A stretch of 64,000 nucleotides of DNA from Microvirga sp. Mcv34 (GCF_024519725.1 NZ_JALJRK010000025.1:1-64000), one strand, 5' to 3'. Positions 25,498 to 34,418 are shown, numbered from the stretch's first letter. Notes: generated by a model from the sequence alone, not told the origin. A program made the numbers and translations.

Positions 25498-27108
25498 ATG
25501 AAATCAACAATTTCCGCGGGCGCATTGGCGATCTTGATATCCGCCGCGTCGCCTGCCTTGAGCAGCAGCCTCGTCGTCTGCATCGAAGGAAGCCCGGAGA
25601 CCTTCAATCCGCAATTGACCAGCAATGCGACCACCAGCATCGTGACGGGGCAGATCTACGATCAGCTCGTCTCGGTGAAAGCGGGCAGCTCGGAGCTCGA
25701 GCCGAGCCTCGCCGAAAGCTGGTCCGTCTCGGAGGACGGCAAGACCTATACGTTCAAGCTGCGGCAGGGCGTGAAGTGGCAGTCCAACAAGACGTTCAAG
25801 CCCTCGCGCGACTTCAACGCGGACGATGTGGTCTTCAGCTTCGAACGGATGATGAAGGCCGACCATCCCTACGCCAAGGTGAATGGCGGGAACTATATTA
25901 CCTTCAACACCAAGCTCGCGGATGTTCTGACGGCGGTGAAGAAGGTCGACGACCACACGGTCGCGTTCACGCTGAAGGAACCCCTAGCGCCCTTCATCGG
26001 GATCCTGTCCCACCAGTCGCTGGTGATCCTCTCGGCGGAATATGCCGATCAACTGCTCAAGGCCGGAACGCCCGAGCAGCTCGACCTGCAGCCGATCGGA
26101 ACGGGTCCGTTCCAGATGCAGGTCTACCAGACCAATGCGGCGGTGCGTTTCAAGGCCTTCCACGACACCTGGGGCGAGAAGGCGAAGGATCCGTCGCGGA
26201 CGCCGAAGGTCGACGATCTCATTATGCCGATCACTGTGGACGCTCCGGTCCGGCTGCAGCGCGCGCAGGCGGGTGAATGCCACATCGCCAATGCGCCGAG
26301 TCCCGCCGACCGTGAGGTGATCAAGGCGAGCGCGAAGCTCAACCTCGCCGAGACGCCCGTCGCGTCCTCCGGCTTCCTCGCCTTCAACTTCAAGGAGAAG
26401 CCCTTCCAGGACAAGCGCGTCCGCCAGGCCCTTGCACATGCCATCAACATGAAGGGCCTCGTCGACAACGTCTTCGAGGGAACGGGCACCGTGACGGGAG
26501 CTCTCATTCCGGCATCGCTCTGGGGGCACAATGCCGACCTGAAGGGGCACGCATACGATGTCGAGAAGGCCAAGGCGCTGCTCGCCGAGGCCGGATATCC
26601 GAACGGCTTCGAAACGCAGATCTGGGCGCTTCCGGTCACGCGTCCCTACATGCCGAACGGACGCCGCGCCGCGGAACTGATCCAGGCGGATTGGGCCAAG
26701 ATCGGCGTCAAGGCGGAAATCGTGACCTATGAATGGGGCGAGTACGTCAAGCGCGCGCGCATGGGCGAGTCGAAGACCGCGATGTTCGGCGGCATCTGGG
26801 ACTTTCCGGATCCAAGCCAGATCCCGAACAACTACTTCACCTGCAATTCGCAGGGTAAACCGAGCCCGTCGAATATCGGCTCCTGGTGCAACTCGACCTT
26901 CATCGATCTGATCGCCCGCGCCGGACAGATCACCGATCAGACGCAGCGGACCGACCTCTACAAGCAGGCGCAGGTCGTCTTCAACGACGAGGTTCCGGCG
27001 ATCCTGTTCGGCAGCTCCTCGGCGCTGCTTGCCGTCAACAAATCGGTCTCAGGCTTCGTCCCGGCCGTGTTCGGAACCAGCCGCTTCTCGGGCGTCACGG
27101 TGCCGTAG
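25498..27108 (+). CDS. Family-5 (Dpp/Opp-type) ABC substrate-binding protein
   Basis: A 536-residue periplasmic receptor for peptides, opines or other amines. Seen: a signal peptide ending around ALSSS; ETFNPQ near the mature N-terminus; a family-5 core with ESWSVSEDGKTYTFKLRQGV at about 76, and FQDKRVRQALAHAIN. SD AAAGGGG upstream of the ATG at 25498. No permease or ATPase genes accompany it, so the membrane components must be encoded elsewhere. The next genes are an FAD oxidoreductase and RidA-like protein, suggesting an N-substituted amino acid ligand (inference). Confidence 0.93.
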   Translation: MKSTISAGALAILISAASPALSSSLVVCIEGSPETFNPQLTSNATTSIVTGQIYDQLVSVKAGSSELEPSLAESWSVSEDGKTYTFKLRQGVKWQSNKTFKPSRDFNADDVVFSFERMMKADHPYAKVNGGNYITFNTKLADVLTAVKKVDDHTVAFTLKEPLAPFIGILSHQSLVILSAEYADQLLKAGTPEQLDLQPIGTGPFQMQVYQTNAAVRFKAFHDTWGEKAKDPSRTPKVDDLIMPITVDAPVRLQRAQAGECHIANAPSPADREVIKASAKLNLAETPVASSGFLAFNFKEKPFQDKRVRQALAHAINMKGLVDNVFEGTGTVTGALIPASLWGHNADLKGHAYDVEKAKALLAEAGYPNGFETQIWALPVTRPYMPNGRRAAELIQADWAKIGVKAEIVTYEWGEYVKRARMGESKTAMFGGIWDFPDPSQIPNNYFTCNSQGKPSPSNIGSWCNSTFIDLIARAGQITDQTQRTDLYKQAQVVFNDEVPAILFGSSSALLAVNKSVSGFVPAVFGTSRFSGVTVP

Positions 27109-27130
27109 AACAATCCGATGTTCAAAGCCG

Positions 27131-27157
27131 GGGGGAGGGCTGAAGGATTCCTCCCCC
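27131..27157 (+). terminator. Possible terminator/attenuator hairpin
   Basis: GGGGGAGG (27131-27138) pairs with CCTCCCCC (27150-27157) between the binding-protein gene and the FAD oxidoreductase gene. It lacks a clean T-run, so it may only lower downstream expression. Confidence 0.4.
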
Positions 27158-27227
27158 TCGATCCTTCTTGCCGTTGAGCCGGGTCCTGAACTCGGCGAAA
27201 GGCCTTTCCTTCGTGCGGAGCTTGAAG

Positions 27228-28334
27228 ATGCGTGTCGTCGTGATCGGCGCAGGGATTCTCGGATCCAGTGTCGCCTATCATCTTGCCGTGAACGGCATTG
27301 AAGTCGAGGTGTTCGACGAAGTCCACCAGGGCAAGGCGACCCTGGCGGGCGCGGGGATCGTCTGTCCCTGGGCCACCAAGGTCACCGATCCGGAATGGTA
27401 TGCTCTCTATGCCGCCGGAGCGCGCTACTATGAGAACCTGGTCGAAGGCCTGACGCAGCGTGGCGAAACCGATCTCGGATACGGACGCGTCGGTGCGCTC
27501 GTCGTGGCCGAGGACCGGCGGGAACTGGATGCGGCGGATGAGAGGATCCAGTCCCGCATCGCCCATGCGCCGGAAGCCGGAAACGTGCGGCGTGTGTCGG
27601 CCGCGGAAGCGAAACGGCTGTTCCCGCCGTTGCGGGAGGATCTCGACGGCATCTACATTCCTGGTGGCTCTCGCGTCGACGGCAGGCTTCTCGCCGCCGC
27701 CATGACCCGTGCGGCCGTCGCAGCGGGCGCCGTGCTCCGGCACGACCATGTGTCGCTCGAATTGCGGGACGGAAAGGTGCGCGGCATCCGCAGCGACGGG
27801 AGCCCGATCGAAGCGGACGAGATCATCGTCACGGCGGGCGCCTGGGCGTCGCAGATCCTGCGTCCGCTCGGATTGGAGCATCCCGTCCGTCCGCAAAGAG
27901 GCCAGATCGTTCACCTGCGCCTGTCGGGAACCGAAACGCGCTCATGGCCCGTCCTGCTGCCGATGACCAGCCATTACATGCTGGCCTTCGACGATTCCCG
28001 CGTCGTGATCGGTGCGACGCGCGAAGATAATACCGGCTTCGACTACCGGGTCACCGCCAGCGGCCAGGCCGAGGTCCTCAATGCGGGCCTTTCGATCGCT
28101 CCCGGACTGGCATCGGGCACGATCATCGAAACACGGATCGGCTTCCGTCCCGCAGGAGACGGCTACAAACCCATTCTCGGGCGCGTTGCGGGGATCGACG
28201 GCCTCGTCATCGGTAACGGCCTCGGGGCGGCCGGCCTCACCATCGGGCCTTATGCGGGACGCCTGCTGGCCCAGATCTGCATGGGCGAGACACCGGATAC
28301 CGACACTGCTGCCTACGCTCCCGCCGCGGCGTGA
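27228..28334 (+). CDS. FAD-dependent amine/amino-acid oxidoreductase (DAO family)
   Basis: A 368-residue flavoprotein related to D-amino-acid dehydrogenase/glycine oxidase. Seen: N-terminal GxGxxG in VVIGAGILGSSVAYHL with E/D at the end of strand two; VDGRLLAAAMTRAA (about 161) typical of DAO substrate domains; and the C-terminal RIGFRPAGDGYKPILG...GLVIGNGLGAAGLTIGP, which closes over FAD. Start at 27228 is set by the Rossmann strand and GGAG eight bases upstream. It would oxidise an amine or imino acid to an imine, which the next gene product could hydrolyse. Confidence 0.92.
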   Translation: MRVVVIGAGILGSSVAYHLAVNGIEVEVFDEVHQGKATLAGAGIVCPWATKVTDPEWYALYAAGARYYENLVEGLTQRGETDLGYGRVGALVVAEDRRELDAADERIQSRIAHAPEAGNVRRVSAAEAKRLFPPLREDLDGIYIPGGSRVDGRLLAAAMTRAAVAAGAVLRHDHVSLELRDGKVRGIRSDGSPIEADEIIVTAGAWASQILRPLGLEHPVRPQRGQIVHLRLSGTETRSWPVLLPMTSHYMLAFDDSRVVIGATREDNTGFDYRVTASGQAEVLNAGLSIAPGLASGTIIETRIGFRPAGDGYKPILGRVAGIDGLVIGNGLGAAGLTIGPYAGRLLAQICMGETPDTDTAAYAPAAA

Positions 28335-28366
28335 GCGAGGTTTCATTCACAATCAAAGGACATCCA

Positions 28367-28720
28367 ATGACCGACATCATCCGTCACCGGAAACACAAGA
28401 TCATGCACGGCGCCGTGGAGCACAACGGCGTGCTCTATTTCGGTGGGCATGCGGCCAACGACCTGTCGCAGGGCATGGCCGGCCAAACTCGGGAAGTCTG
28501 CGCCAAGCTCGACAAGTTCCTCGCCGAGCTCGGCTCCGACAAGACCAAGATCCTCGCAGCGCGAATTTACCTGAGCGACATGTCGCAGAAGGAAGAGATG
28601 AACAAGGCCTGGCTCGAATGGATTCCCGAAGATGACCTCCCGTCGCGGGCCACGATCGGCATTGCCAGCCTCGGCGATCCCAATCGCCTGATCGAAGTGA
28701 TCATCACCGCCGCGCGATAG
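28367..28720 (+). CDS. RidA-family (YjgF/UK114) protein
   Basis: A 117-residue single-domain protein. Seen: GVLYFGGHAANDLSQGMAGQTREV, the RIYLSDM strand with the conserved Arg region, and DLPSRATIGIASLGDPNRLIEVII, matching the C-terminal R...E signature of the family (a usual Pro-x-R is Pro-Ser-Arg here). Classical RidA proteins hydrolyse reactive enamine/imine intermediates. The ATG at 28367 has AAAGGA upstream; a GTG overlapping the previous stop (28331) is the alternative. Linked to the FAD oxidoreductase that would make an imine. Confidence 0.9.
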   Translation: MTDIIRHRKHKIMHGAVEHNGVLYFGGHAANDLSQGMAGQTREVCAKLDKFLAELGSDKTKILAARIYLSDMSQKEEMNKAWLEWIPEDDLPSRATIGIASLGDPNRLIEVIITAAR

Positions 28721-28838
28721 CGAAAGCTGCGGTTCATTCAGCAATGACACTGGATTGCGGGCACGTACTCTGCCCGCAGTCCTTCCTCGAGAGGTCTGTT
28801 GACCGAGGATTGCCGCCGCGATCCCGCCGGTCCCCGGG

Positions 28839-29954
28839 ATGCCGAAGATGACAGAGACGAAAACCAGCCGGATCGACGATCGCTACGCGACCAATGAAAA
28901 ATACACGACGCTGCGCGGAATCCACCGCGATGCCCAAAGGCATCTGTCGGAAGTCGAGTGGAACTATCTCTGGTGCGGCACCGGCGATGAGGTCACTCTT
29001 CGGGATAACACGGCGGCCTTCGATCGTTATCGGTTCATCACTCCACTTTTTGCCGGGATCGATAATCCCGATACGCGAACCAGGGTTCTCGGACTGGACC
29101 TGAGCTTTCCGGCCTTCATCGCTCCGTTCGGCGGCGAGGCCGCCTTCCATCCCGGCGGACATCCCGCCATCGGTCGTGCGGCCGAAGCGGTCGGCATTCA
29201 GCAGATGGTTCCCGTGGCCGCATCGTTCCCGCTCGAGGATATCGCAGCCGCCTCTTCCGTGGCGTCGATCTTCCAGATGACGTTCGTCGGCGATGAGGAT
29301 GCCGCCGTCGACCTCATGGAGCGGGCCAAGGCCGCCGGCTACAAATACATCTGCGTCACCTACTCGCCCATCCGGCAATGGCGGGAACGGATGATGGAAG
29401 ACCGCTTCTCCATCCGGGGCGAGAGCGGTCCCGCCAATTTCGGACCGGGACGGTCCGATCCGGCTCCTCTCGTCGAATTGCTGGAGTTCACGCAGCCGCG
29501 CTGGACCTGGCAGCAGGCCGCGCGCGTCATCGCCCGGGCGCCTCTCCCGTGCATCGTCAAAGGCGTCACGAGCGTCAAGGATGCCCACGCGGCGCTCGAT
29601 GCCGGGGCAGTCGGGCTTTATATTTCGAACTACGGTGGCCGCACGGTCGACCGGACGCCTGCAACTCTGGACGTTCTACCATCCATCCGGAAGGCGGTGG
29701 GGCGGGATGTTCCGATCATCCTCGACTCGGGCATCCGCCGGGGCAGCGACATCGCCACGGCGCTTGCACTGGGTGCGGACGCGGTCGCGCTCGGACGCCT
29801 CATCGCGCTCGGTCTTGCCGCCGATGGCGAACATGGCGTTCGTCGAACCCTCGAACTCCTGCAGCGCGAGTTCTGGACGACATTGGGCCATCTGGGCTGC
29901 TCTCGCGTCCAGGATCTGAGCGAGGCCGTTCTGTACGCCCCCAATCAGCCGTAG
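28839..29954 (+). CDS. FMN-dependent 2-hydroxyacid dehydrogenase homologue lacking catalytic His
   Basis: A 371-residue protein with the glycolate oxidase/lactate dehydrogenase TIM barrel. Seen: FMN-site K241 in CIVKGV, LDSGIRRGSDIATALALGADAVALGR for the phosphate, and SNYGGRTVD at 263-271. In active members this reads SNHGGRQxD, with His as base; here it is Tyr265. The QxY motif is QMT (residues 146-148). R268 is kept. So oxidation of alpha-hydroxyacids by the usual mechanism is doubtful and a different FMN chemistry is possible. Weak SD; a second ATG at 28848 is possible. Last gene of the group. Confidence 0.85.
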   Translation: MPKMTETKTSRIDDRYATNEKYTTLRGIHRDAQRHLSEVEWNYLWCGTGDEVTLRDNTAAFDRYRFITPLFAGIDNPDTRTRVLGLDLSFPAFIAPFGGEAAFHPGGHPAIGRAAEAVGIQQMVPVAASFPLEDIAAASSVASIFQMTFVGDEDAAVDLMERAKAAGYKYICVTYSPIRQWRERMMEDRFSIRGESGPANFGPGRSDPAPLVELLEFTQPRWTWQQAARVIARAPLPCIVKGVTSVKDAHAALDAGAVGLYISNYGGRTVDRTPATLDVLPSIRKAVGRDVPIILDSGIRRGSDIATALALGADAVALGRLIALGLAADGEHGVRRTLELLQREFWTTLGHLGCSRVQDLSEAVLYAPNQP

Positions 29955-30579
29955 CGCGCTTGTGCGCACGACATGAAGGTTCGAATTCAATAGGATCCGC
30001 CATATCGTGCCCATGAAGTCAGCGCCCGGGATGAAGGATCCCGCCTTGCGAAGGGTTGCCAGCCCTCCGCCTTGAGGAGCCGCAAGAGCCTTCTTCACTT
30101 TGCATGCGGATCGAGCGGCTTCGGAGCCGCATTCTCAATGACTGTTCAGGCGCTTCAGCGGAACCACAACGCCGCTTGCAGCCTGCACCATCATGGATGC
30201 GAAAGGCGCAACACGATATGCGCTTTCATGGTTCAAACGCCGGTGCCGCGCAATTCTGCTCAGCCGATCTCCTGCACAGACATGTCCTAACACCCTGTTC
30301 TGGAACCAAAAGTCCGATGTCGGCGTGGTGAAGGATCGGCCGCTATAAGTATGGAATGAAGCCAATTCATGTCCATGGGGTTGGCAATTCGGTCAAAATT
30401 GTCTAGACAAACGTCGTCAACGGCAGTGGCTCTCGCTGTCCATCTCGCCGGATTGAGGCAATTGCACATGTGATTTCGTGCACAAATATTGCCGGATCCA
30501 ATCATTCGACTGTTCTCGCTCGAGAGACTACATCATGGAGTTCGCCCCTCAGCTTTATGCCAGGGGAAACGGGGGTTTG
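29955..30579. promoter_or_regulatory. Gene-free region with a 12-bp palindrome upstream of proV
   Basis: A 625-base spacer with no supported gene; open frames in it lack SD and family features. TTGTCTAGACAA at 30399-30410 is a perfect 12-bp palindrome of the kind bound by GntR/HutC-type regulators (inference from form). No HutC-type regulator gene is in the window. Confidence 0.45.
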
Positions 30580-31821
30580 ATGACTGATAAAGACGGCGCT
30601 TTAGGCAGTGGCGACGCTGCCGCCCTGTCGGCTGATAAGATCGTCCTAAACAATATTTTCAAGGTTTTCGGCTCGAATGTTCCGCGAGCCGTCGAAATGA
30701 TTCAGGCCGGACACGGGAAGGATTCCGTTCAGGCCGAGACGCGCTGCACCATCGGTGTCAACAACGCGAGCTTCAGTATCAAGGAAGGCGAGATCTTCGT
30801 CGTCATGGGGCTTTCCGGCTCCGGAAAGTCGACTCTTCTGCGCCTGCTCAACCGGCTGATCGAGCCCACGCTCGGCTCCATTCTCGTGGGGGGACAGGAT
30901 GTCACGAGCATGAGCAAGCGCGACCTGATCGAGTTGCGCCGGCGTGACATGAGCATGGTCTTCCAGAGCTTTGCACTCCTGCCCAACCGCACGGTCCTGG
31001 CCAACACGGCCTTCGGATTGGAAGTCGCTGGCGTCGCCGAGAAGGAGCGCAATCAGAAGGCACTCCACGCGCTTGAGGCCGTCGGGCTGGAACGTTATGC
31101 GGCAAGCCGTCCGGACGAACTCTCCGGCGGCATGCGCCAGCGCGTCGGACTCGCCCGGGCATTGGCCAACGAGCCGACCATCCTTCTGATGGATGAGGCC
31201 TTCTCCGCGCTCGATCCCCTGATCCGCACGGAGATGCAGGACGAACTTCTTCGTCTGCAGGCGGAGCATAGTCGCACCATCGTCTTCGTCAGCCACGATC
31301 TCGACGAGGCCATGCGCATCGGTGATCGCATTGCGATCATGCAGGACGGCGTGGTGGTGCAGGTCGGGACACCGGAAGAGATCGTCATGAGCCCAGCGAA
31401 CGACTACGTCCGCTCGTTCTTCCGGAATGTGGACGTGACGCAGGTTTTCCGTGCGGGCGATGTCGCGAGACACAGCCAGATCACGCTCATCGACAGGGCT
31501 GGACTGAGCGTCAACGCCGCGCTCGAGCGCATGCGCGCCCATGATCGCGATATCGCCATCGTGGTGGCTCGCGACAAGCGCTATCACGGCATGGTCAGCG
31601 CGGATTCGCTGAGGGAAGCGGTGCGTTTCGGAGGGGCCGATCCCTACCGGCAGGCCTTCTTGCCCGATATGGCGCCGATCGAATCCGATGCGCCGTTGGC
31701 GCAGGTCATGGGCCGTGTCGCCGAGAGCCGGTGGCCGGTGCCGGTTGTCGATTCGAAGGGCCGCTACGTCGGCACCATTTCCAAGTCGTCTCTTCTCATG
31801 ACGCTCGACCGTGCGGCCTGA
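30580..31821 (+). CDS. proV: Glycine betaine/proline importer ATPase with CBS domains
   Basis: A 413-residue ATPase of a type-I betaine/choline/proline importer. Seen: Walker A GLSGSGKST (77-85), Q-loop FQSFALLPNRTV, signature LSGGMRQRVGLARAL (about 181), Walker B ILLMDEAFSALDP, then two C-terminal CBS modules (LSVNAALERMRAHDRDIAIV; VMGRVAESRWPVPVVDSKG) that sense ionic strength in this family. ATG 30580 has GGGGG upstream; ATG 30535 would add 15 residues. First gene of proVWX. Confidence 0.94.
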   Translation: MTDKDGALGSGDAAALSADKIVLNNIFKVFGSNVPRAVEMIQAGHGKDSVQAETRCTIGVNNASFSIKEGEIFVVMGLSGSGKSTLLRLLNRLIEPTLGSILVGGQDVTSMSKRDLIELRRRDMSMVFQSFALLPNRTVLANTAFGLEVAGVAEKERNQKALHALEAVGLERYAASRPDELSGGMRQRVGLARALANEPTILLMDEAFSALDPLIRTEMQDELLRLQAEHSRTIVFVSHDLDEAMRIGDRIAIMQDGVVVQVGTPEEIVMSPANDYVRSFFRNVDVTQVFRAGDVARHSQITLIDRAGLSVNAALERMRAHDRDIAIVVARDKRYHGMVSADSLREAVRFGGADPYRQAFLPDMAPIESDAPLAQVMGRVAESRWPVPVVDSKGRYVGTISKSSLLMTLDRAA

Positions 31822-31847
31822 ACAGCGCCAGCGCGAAGGATATTTTC

Positions 31848-32762
31848 ATGGATTTCGATCTCAGCATCGGCGCTGCCGCCAGCGCCGCTGTCGAGTATAC
31901 GCTCGACAATTTTTCCCCCACGCTCGATGCCATCGCGGATGTCATCGGTTTCTTTGCGAGCGGCATCAAGGATGCTCTGTCCTGGTTCCCGCCATGGGCC
32001 TTCATCGGTGCCGTTGCGCTCTTCGCCTTCTGGAGGGTGGGATGGAAATTCGCCGTTCTCTGCGGAGCGGCGCTTCTCCTCATCGTCGGCATGGGGTTGT
32101 GGAAGGAGACGATCGAGACGCTCGCCCTCGTCATCGCCGCCACGGCGATTGCGATCACCCTCGGCATTCCCCTCGGCATCTTCATGGCGCGTAGTTCCAT
32201 AACCGCCGCCGGCGCGCGCCCGCTGCTCGATCTCATGCAGACGATGCCGGCTTTCGTCTATCTGATTCCGGCCGCGATGTTCTTCGGGCTCGGCGCGGTG
32301 CCGGGCACCATCGCAACCGTGATCTTCTCCATGCCGCCCGTGGTGCGGCTCACCGCGTTGGGACTGACGCAGGTGAGCCGTGAATATGTCGAGGCAGGTC
32401 TCGCCTTCGGCTGCACCGACCGTCAGCTGCTGTTCAAGGTGCAGTTTCCGCTGGCCCTCCCGTCCATCATGGCCGGTGTGAACCAGACCATCATGCTTGG
32501 TCTCTCGATGGTGGTCATCGCCTCCATGATCGGCGCGGGTGGCCTCGGCAACACGGTGCTGACGGGCATTCAGCGCCTCGATGTCGGTCTCGGCTTCGAG
32601 GGCGGACTCGCCGTCGTCATCCTGGCGATCATTCTCGACCGTCTGACTCAAAGTCTTTCACGTCCGGCAGCCTTCAAGCTGCCCCGCGCCGTCCGTCAGG
32701 AGACCGGGGCCAAGGAGGACGCGACGGACATGAAGACCGCGCTCGCCGAGGCGAGCGCCTGA
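31848..32762 (+). CDS. proW: Glycine betaine/proline importer permease
   Basis: A 304-residue inner-membrane permease. Seen: hydrophobic spans from about residue 50, the motif DLMQTMPAFVYLIPAAMFFGLG, and the ATPase-docking loop EAGLAFGCTDRQLLFKVQFPLALPSI characteristic of ProW/OpuAB. SD AAGGA eight bases before ATG 31848. Lies 26 bases after proV. Confidence 0.94.
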   Translation: MDFDLSIGAAASAAVEYTLDNFSPTLDAIADVIGFFASGIKDALSWFPPWAFIGAVALFAFWRVGWKFAVLCGAALLLIVGMGLWKETIETLALVIAATAIAITLGIPLGIFMARSSITAAGARPLLDLMQTMPAFVYLIPAAMFFGLGAVPGTIATVIFSMPPVVRLTALGLTQVSREYVEAGLAFGCTDRQLLFKVQFPLALPSIMAGVNQTIMLGLSMVVIASMIGAGGLGNTVLTGIQRLDVGLGFEGGLAVVILAIILDRLTQSLSRPAAFKLPRAVRQETGAKEDATDMKTALAEASA

Positions 32763-32829
32763 ACGAGGAGCCGGACCGGCAGCGGCCCGGCGCCCCAACA
32801 AAAACTCAAAGAGCTGAAAGGAGAACCCC

Positions 32830-33717
32830 ATGCTCAAGACCTTAGCCCGGATCGCTCTCGCGGCGACCCTGACCGCAGGCCTTGCTGGCACGACGCAAGC
32901 GCAGGAGGAGAAGAAGCCGGTCAAGATCGGCTGGACCGCCTGGGCAGACGCCGAGTTCGTCACGAAGCTCGCCAAGAAGCTCATCGAAGACAACTACTCC
33001 CAGAAGGTCGAGCTTCTGCAGACCGATATCGCGCCGCAATACCAGGGCGTCGCCAAGGGCGACATCGATGCCATGATGATGGCCTGGCTGCCCGAGACCC
33101 ACAAGGATTACTGGGCTCGGGTCGGAGACAAGGCGGTGATGCTCGGTGTGCTCTACACCGACGCGAAGCTCGGCTGGGTCGTTCCGAAATACGTGCCCGA
33201 GGACCAGATTGCGTCGATTGCCGATCTCGCCAAGCCGGAGGTGAAGGAGAAGCTGAAGGGCAAGGTGCAGGGCATCGATCCGGGCGCCGGCCTGACGCGC
33301 CTGTCGAAAGAGGCTCTCAAGACCTATGACCTGAGCGGCTACGATCTCACGACGGCCAGCGACGCCGCCATGGTGTCCGCTCTGGATCGAGCGATCCGCC
33401 GGAAGGAATGGATCGTGGTGACGGGCTGGAGCCCTCACTGGATGTTCGGCAAGTACGAGCTGCGCTACCTGGACGACCCGAAGGCCGCGATGGGCGGCGT
33501 CGAACGCGTCTACGCGATCTCACGCCAGGGCTTCCAGCGCGACTATCCCGAGGTCGCCCAGTTCCTGATGCGCATGCACCTTCCGCTGAAGGAGCTCGAA
33601 GCGGCGATGTCCGACGCGAAGGAGACTTCGGTGGACAAGGCGGTCGAGAACTACATCGGCGAACATCAGGCGCGCGTGAAGTACTGGCTGACGGGCGAGA
33701 TGACGCCCGCGTCGTAG
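32830..33717 (+). CDS. proX: Glycine betaine-type ABC substrate-binding protein
   Basis: A 295-residue periplasmic receptor (OpuAC family). Seen: signal peptide cleaving near TTQAQ; several mature-part Trp residues (GWTAWADAEF, MMAWLPETHKDYW, GWSPHWMFGKYEL) that form the aromatic cage for quaternary amines; AGAGLTRLS-like GAGLTRLSKEAL. SD AAAGGAG upstream. Ends the operon ahead of a 10-bp GC hairpin. Confidence 0.93.
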   Translation: MLKTLARIALAATLTAGLAGTTQAQEEKKPVKIGWTAWADAEFVTKLAKKLIEDNYSQKVELLQTDIAPQYQGVAKGDIDAMMMAWLPETHKDYWARVGDKAVMLGVLYTDAKLGWVVPKYVPEDQIASIADLAKPEVKEKLKGKVQGIDPGAGLTRLSKEALKTYDLSGYDLTTASDAAMVSALDRAIRRKEWIVVTGWSPHWMFGKYELRYLDDPKAAMGGVERVYAISRQGFQRDYPEVAQFLMRMHLPLKELEAAMSDAKETSVDKAVENYIGEHQARVKYWLTGEMTPAS

Positions 33718-33756
33718 AACACCAAGGCCGGTCGCACGGTCTTCCCAGAAAGCACA

Positions 33757-33780
33757 AGCCGCCGGGTCCTCCCGGCGGCT
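33757..33780 (+). terminator. Terminator hairpin after proVWX
   Basis: AGCCGCCGGG (33757-33766) and CCCGGCGGCT (33771-33780) form a perfect 10-bp stem with a TCCT loop. The following CCTCTCT is only pyrimidine-rich. Confidence 0.7.
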
Positions 33781-33857
33781 CCTCTCTGGACTGCGTCTAG
33801 TGAGACTGCCAAGTTTGGTTCAACGCCACCCATTGGCGGAACGGTGATGAGCCGACC

Positions 33858-33938
33858 TCAATGGAGCACGAGCAGCCAGCCGACCAGCGCCACCGGGGCG
33901 ATGATGCCGAGAACGAAGGAAACAGCCGAGTGAGCCAT
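33858..33938 (-). CDS. 26-residue single-span membrane peptide
   Basis: A very short frame: ATG at 33938, TGA at 33858-33860. Seen: SD GGGAGG five bases before the ATG, the best in this neighbourhood, and a product that is almost wholly hydrophobic (SFVLGIIAPVALVGWLLVL) with a polar MAHS start and a final His. This fits a small inner-membrane protein of unknown function. It is isolated, between the proX terminator and the next hypothetical gene. Support is SD plus composition only. Confidence 0.5.
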   Translation of the reverse strand: MAHSAVSFVLGIIAPVALVGWLLVLH

Positions 33939-34018
33939 AGGAACCTCCCAATGGTTCCCTAACGTAATCTTCTATGCTCCAGGACGCGGTGCGCTGCAGC
34001 ACGTCCCGCAGGACGGCA

Positions 34019-34270
34019 TTACGGCTCAGGCTTCCGGCCCCCCGACGCTCTTGTTTCGGCTGGAGACGTCGTAGGTGTTTCTTCGTCGGCCGATGAGCCG
34101 GTACGGCCCTTGCGCTTCTTGCCGAGCCATTTGTACATCATCCACCCCAGGCCCGAGCTGAGGGCGGCGATCACCACGAGGCCGGAACTCGGATAGTCGC
34201 GGAAGTTGATCCGCTTGCTGCCGTTCAGCTCTTCCAATTCGTCGTCCGGCTGGTCGTCTGTCTCGGGCAT
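34019..34270 (-). CDS. Small single-span membrane protein, hypothetical
   Basis: An 83-residue protein, not recognised. Seen: an acidic N-terminus (PETDDQPDDELEE), one hydrophobic segment SSGLVVIAALSSGLGWMMY at about 28-46, a basic stop-transfer patch KWLGKKRKGR and a Ser/Thr/Pro-rich tail. This suggests N-out or N-in single-pass anchoring with an exposed disordered tail. No clear SD. The adjacent 26-residue membrane peptide lies on the same strand downstream. Confidence 0.6.
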   Translation of the reverse strand: MPETDDQPDDELEELNGSKRINFRDYPSSGLVVIAALSSGLGWMMYKWLGKKRKGRTGSSADEETPTTSPAETRASGGRKPEP

Positions 34271-34350
34271 GGAGGCGATCTCATAGAGTTTCCTTCCATA
34301 TATGTCTTGCGCGGCCGGTTTCCATCACGCGCGGAGGCCAGAAACGGGAA

Positions 34351-34380
34351 GAGCGCCGCAGCCCTGCGGCTGCGGCGCTC
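34351..34380 (-). terminator. Strong terminator hairpin
   Basis: GAGCGCCGCAGCC (34351-34363) and its perfect complement (34368-34380) form a 13-bp stem with a CTGC loop, followed on the minus strand by TTCCCGTTTCT. It lies 38 bases past the DapA-family gene it terminates. Confidence 0.75.
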
Positions 34381-34418
34381 CCGTCAAGGTTCGATAAGGG
34401 CCAATGATCCCGGCGAGA

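Noticed and set aside
30135-30365. Short open frames in the spacer before proV
   Set aside because: No SD, no motif, no hydrophobic or signal segment; treated as non-coding.
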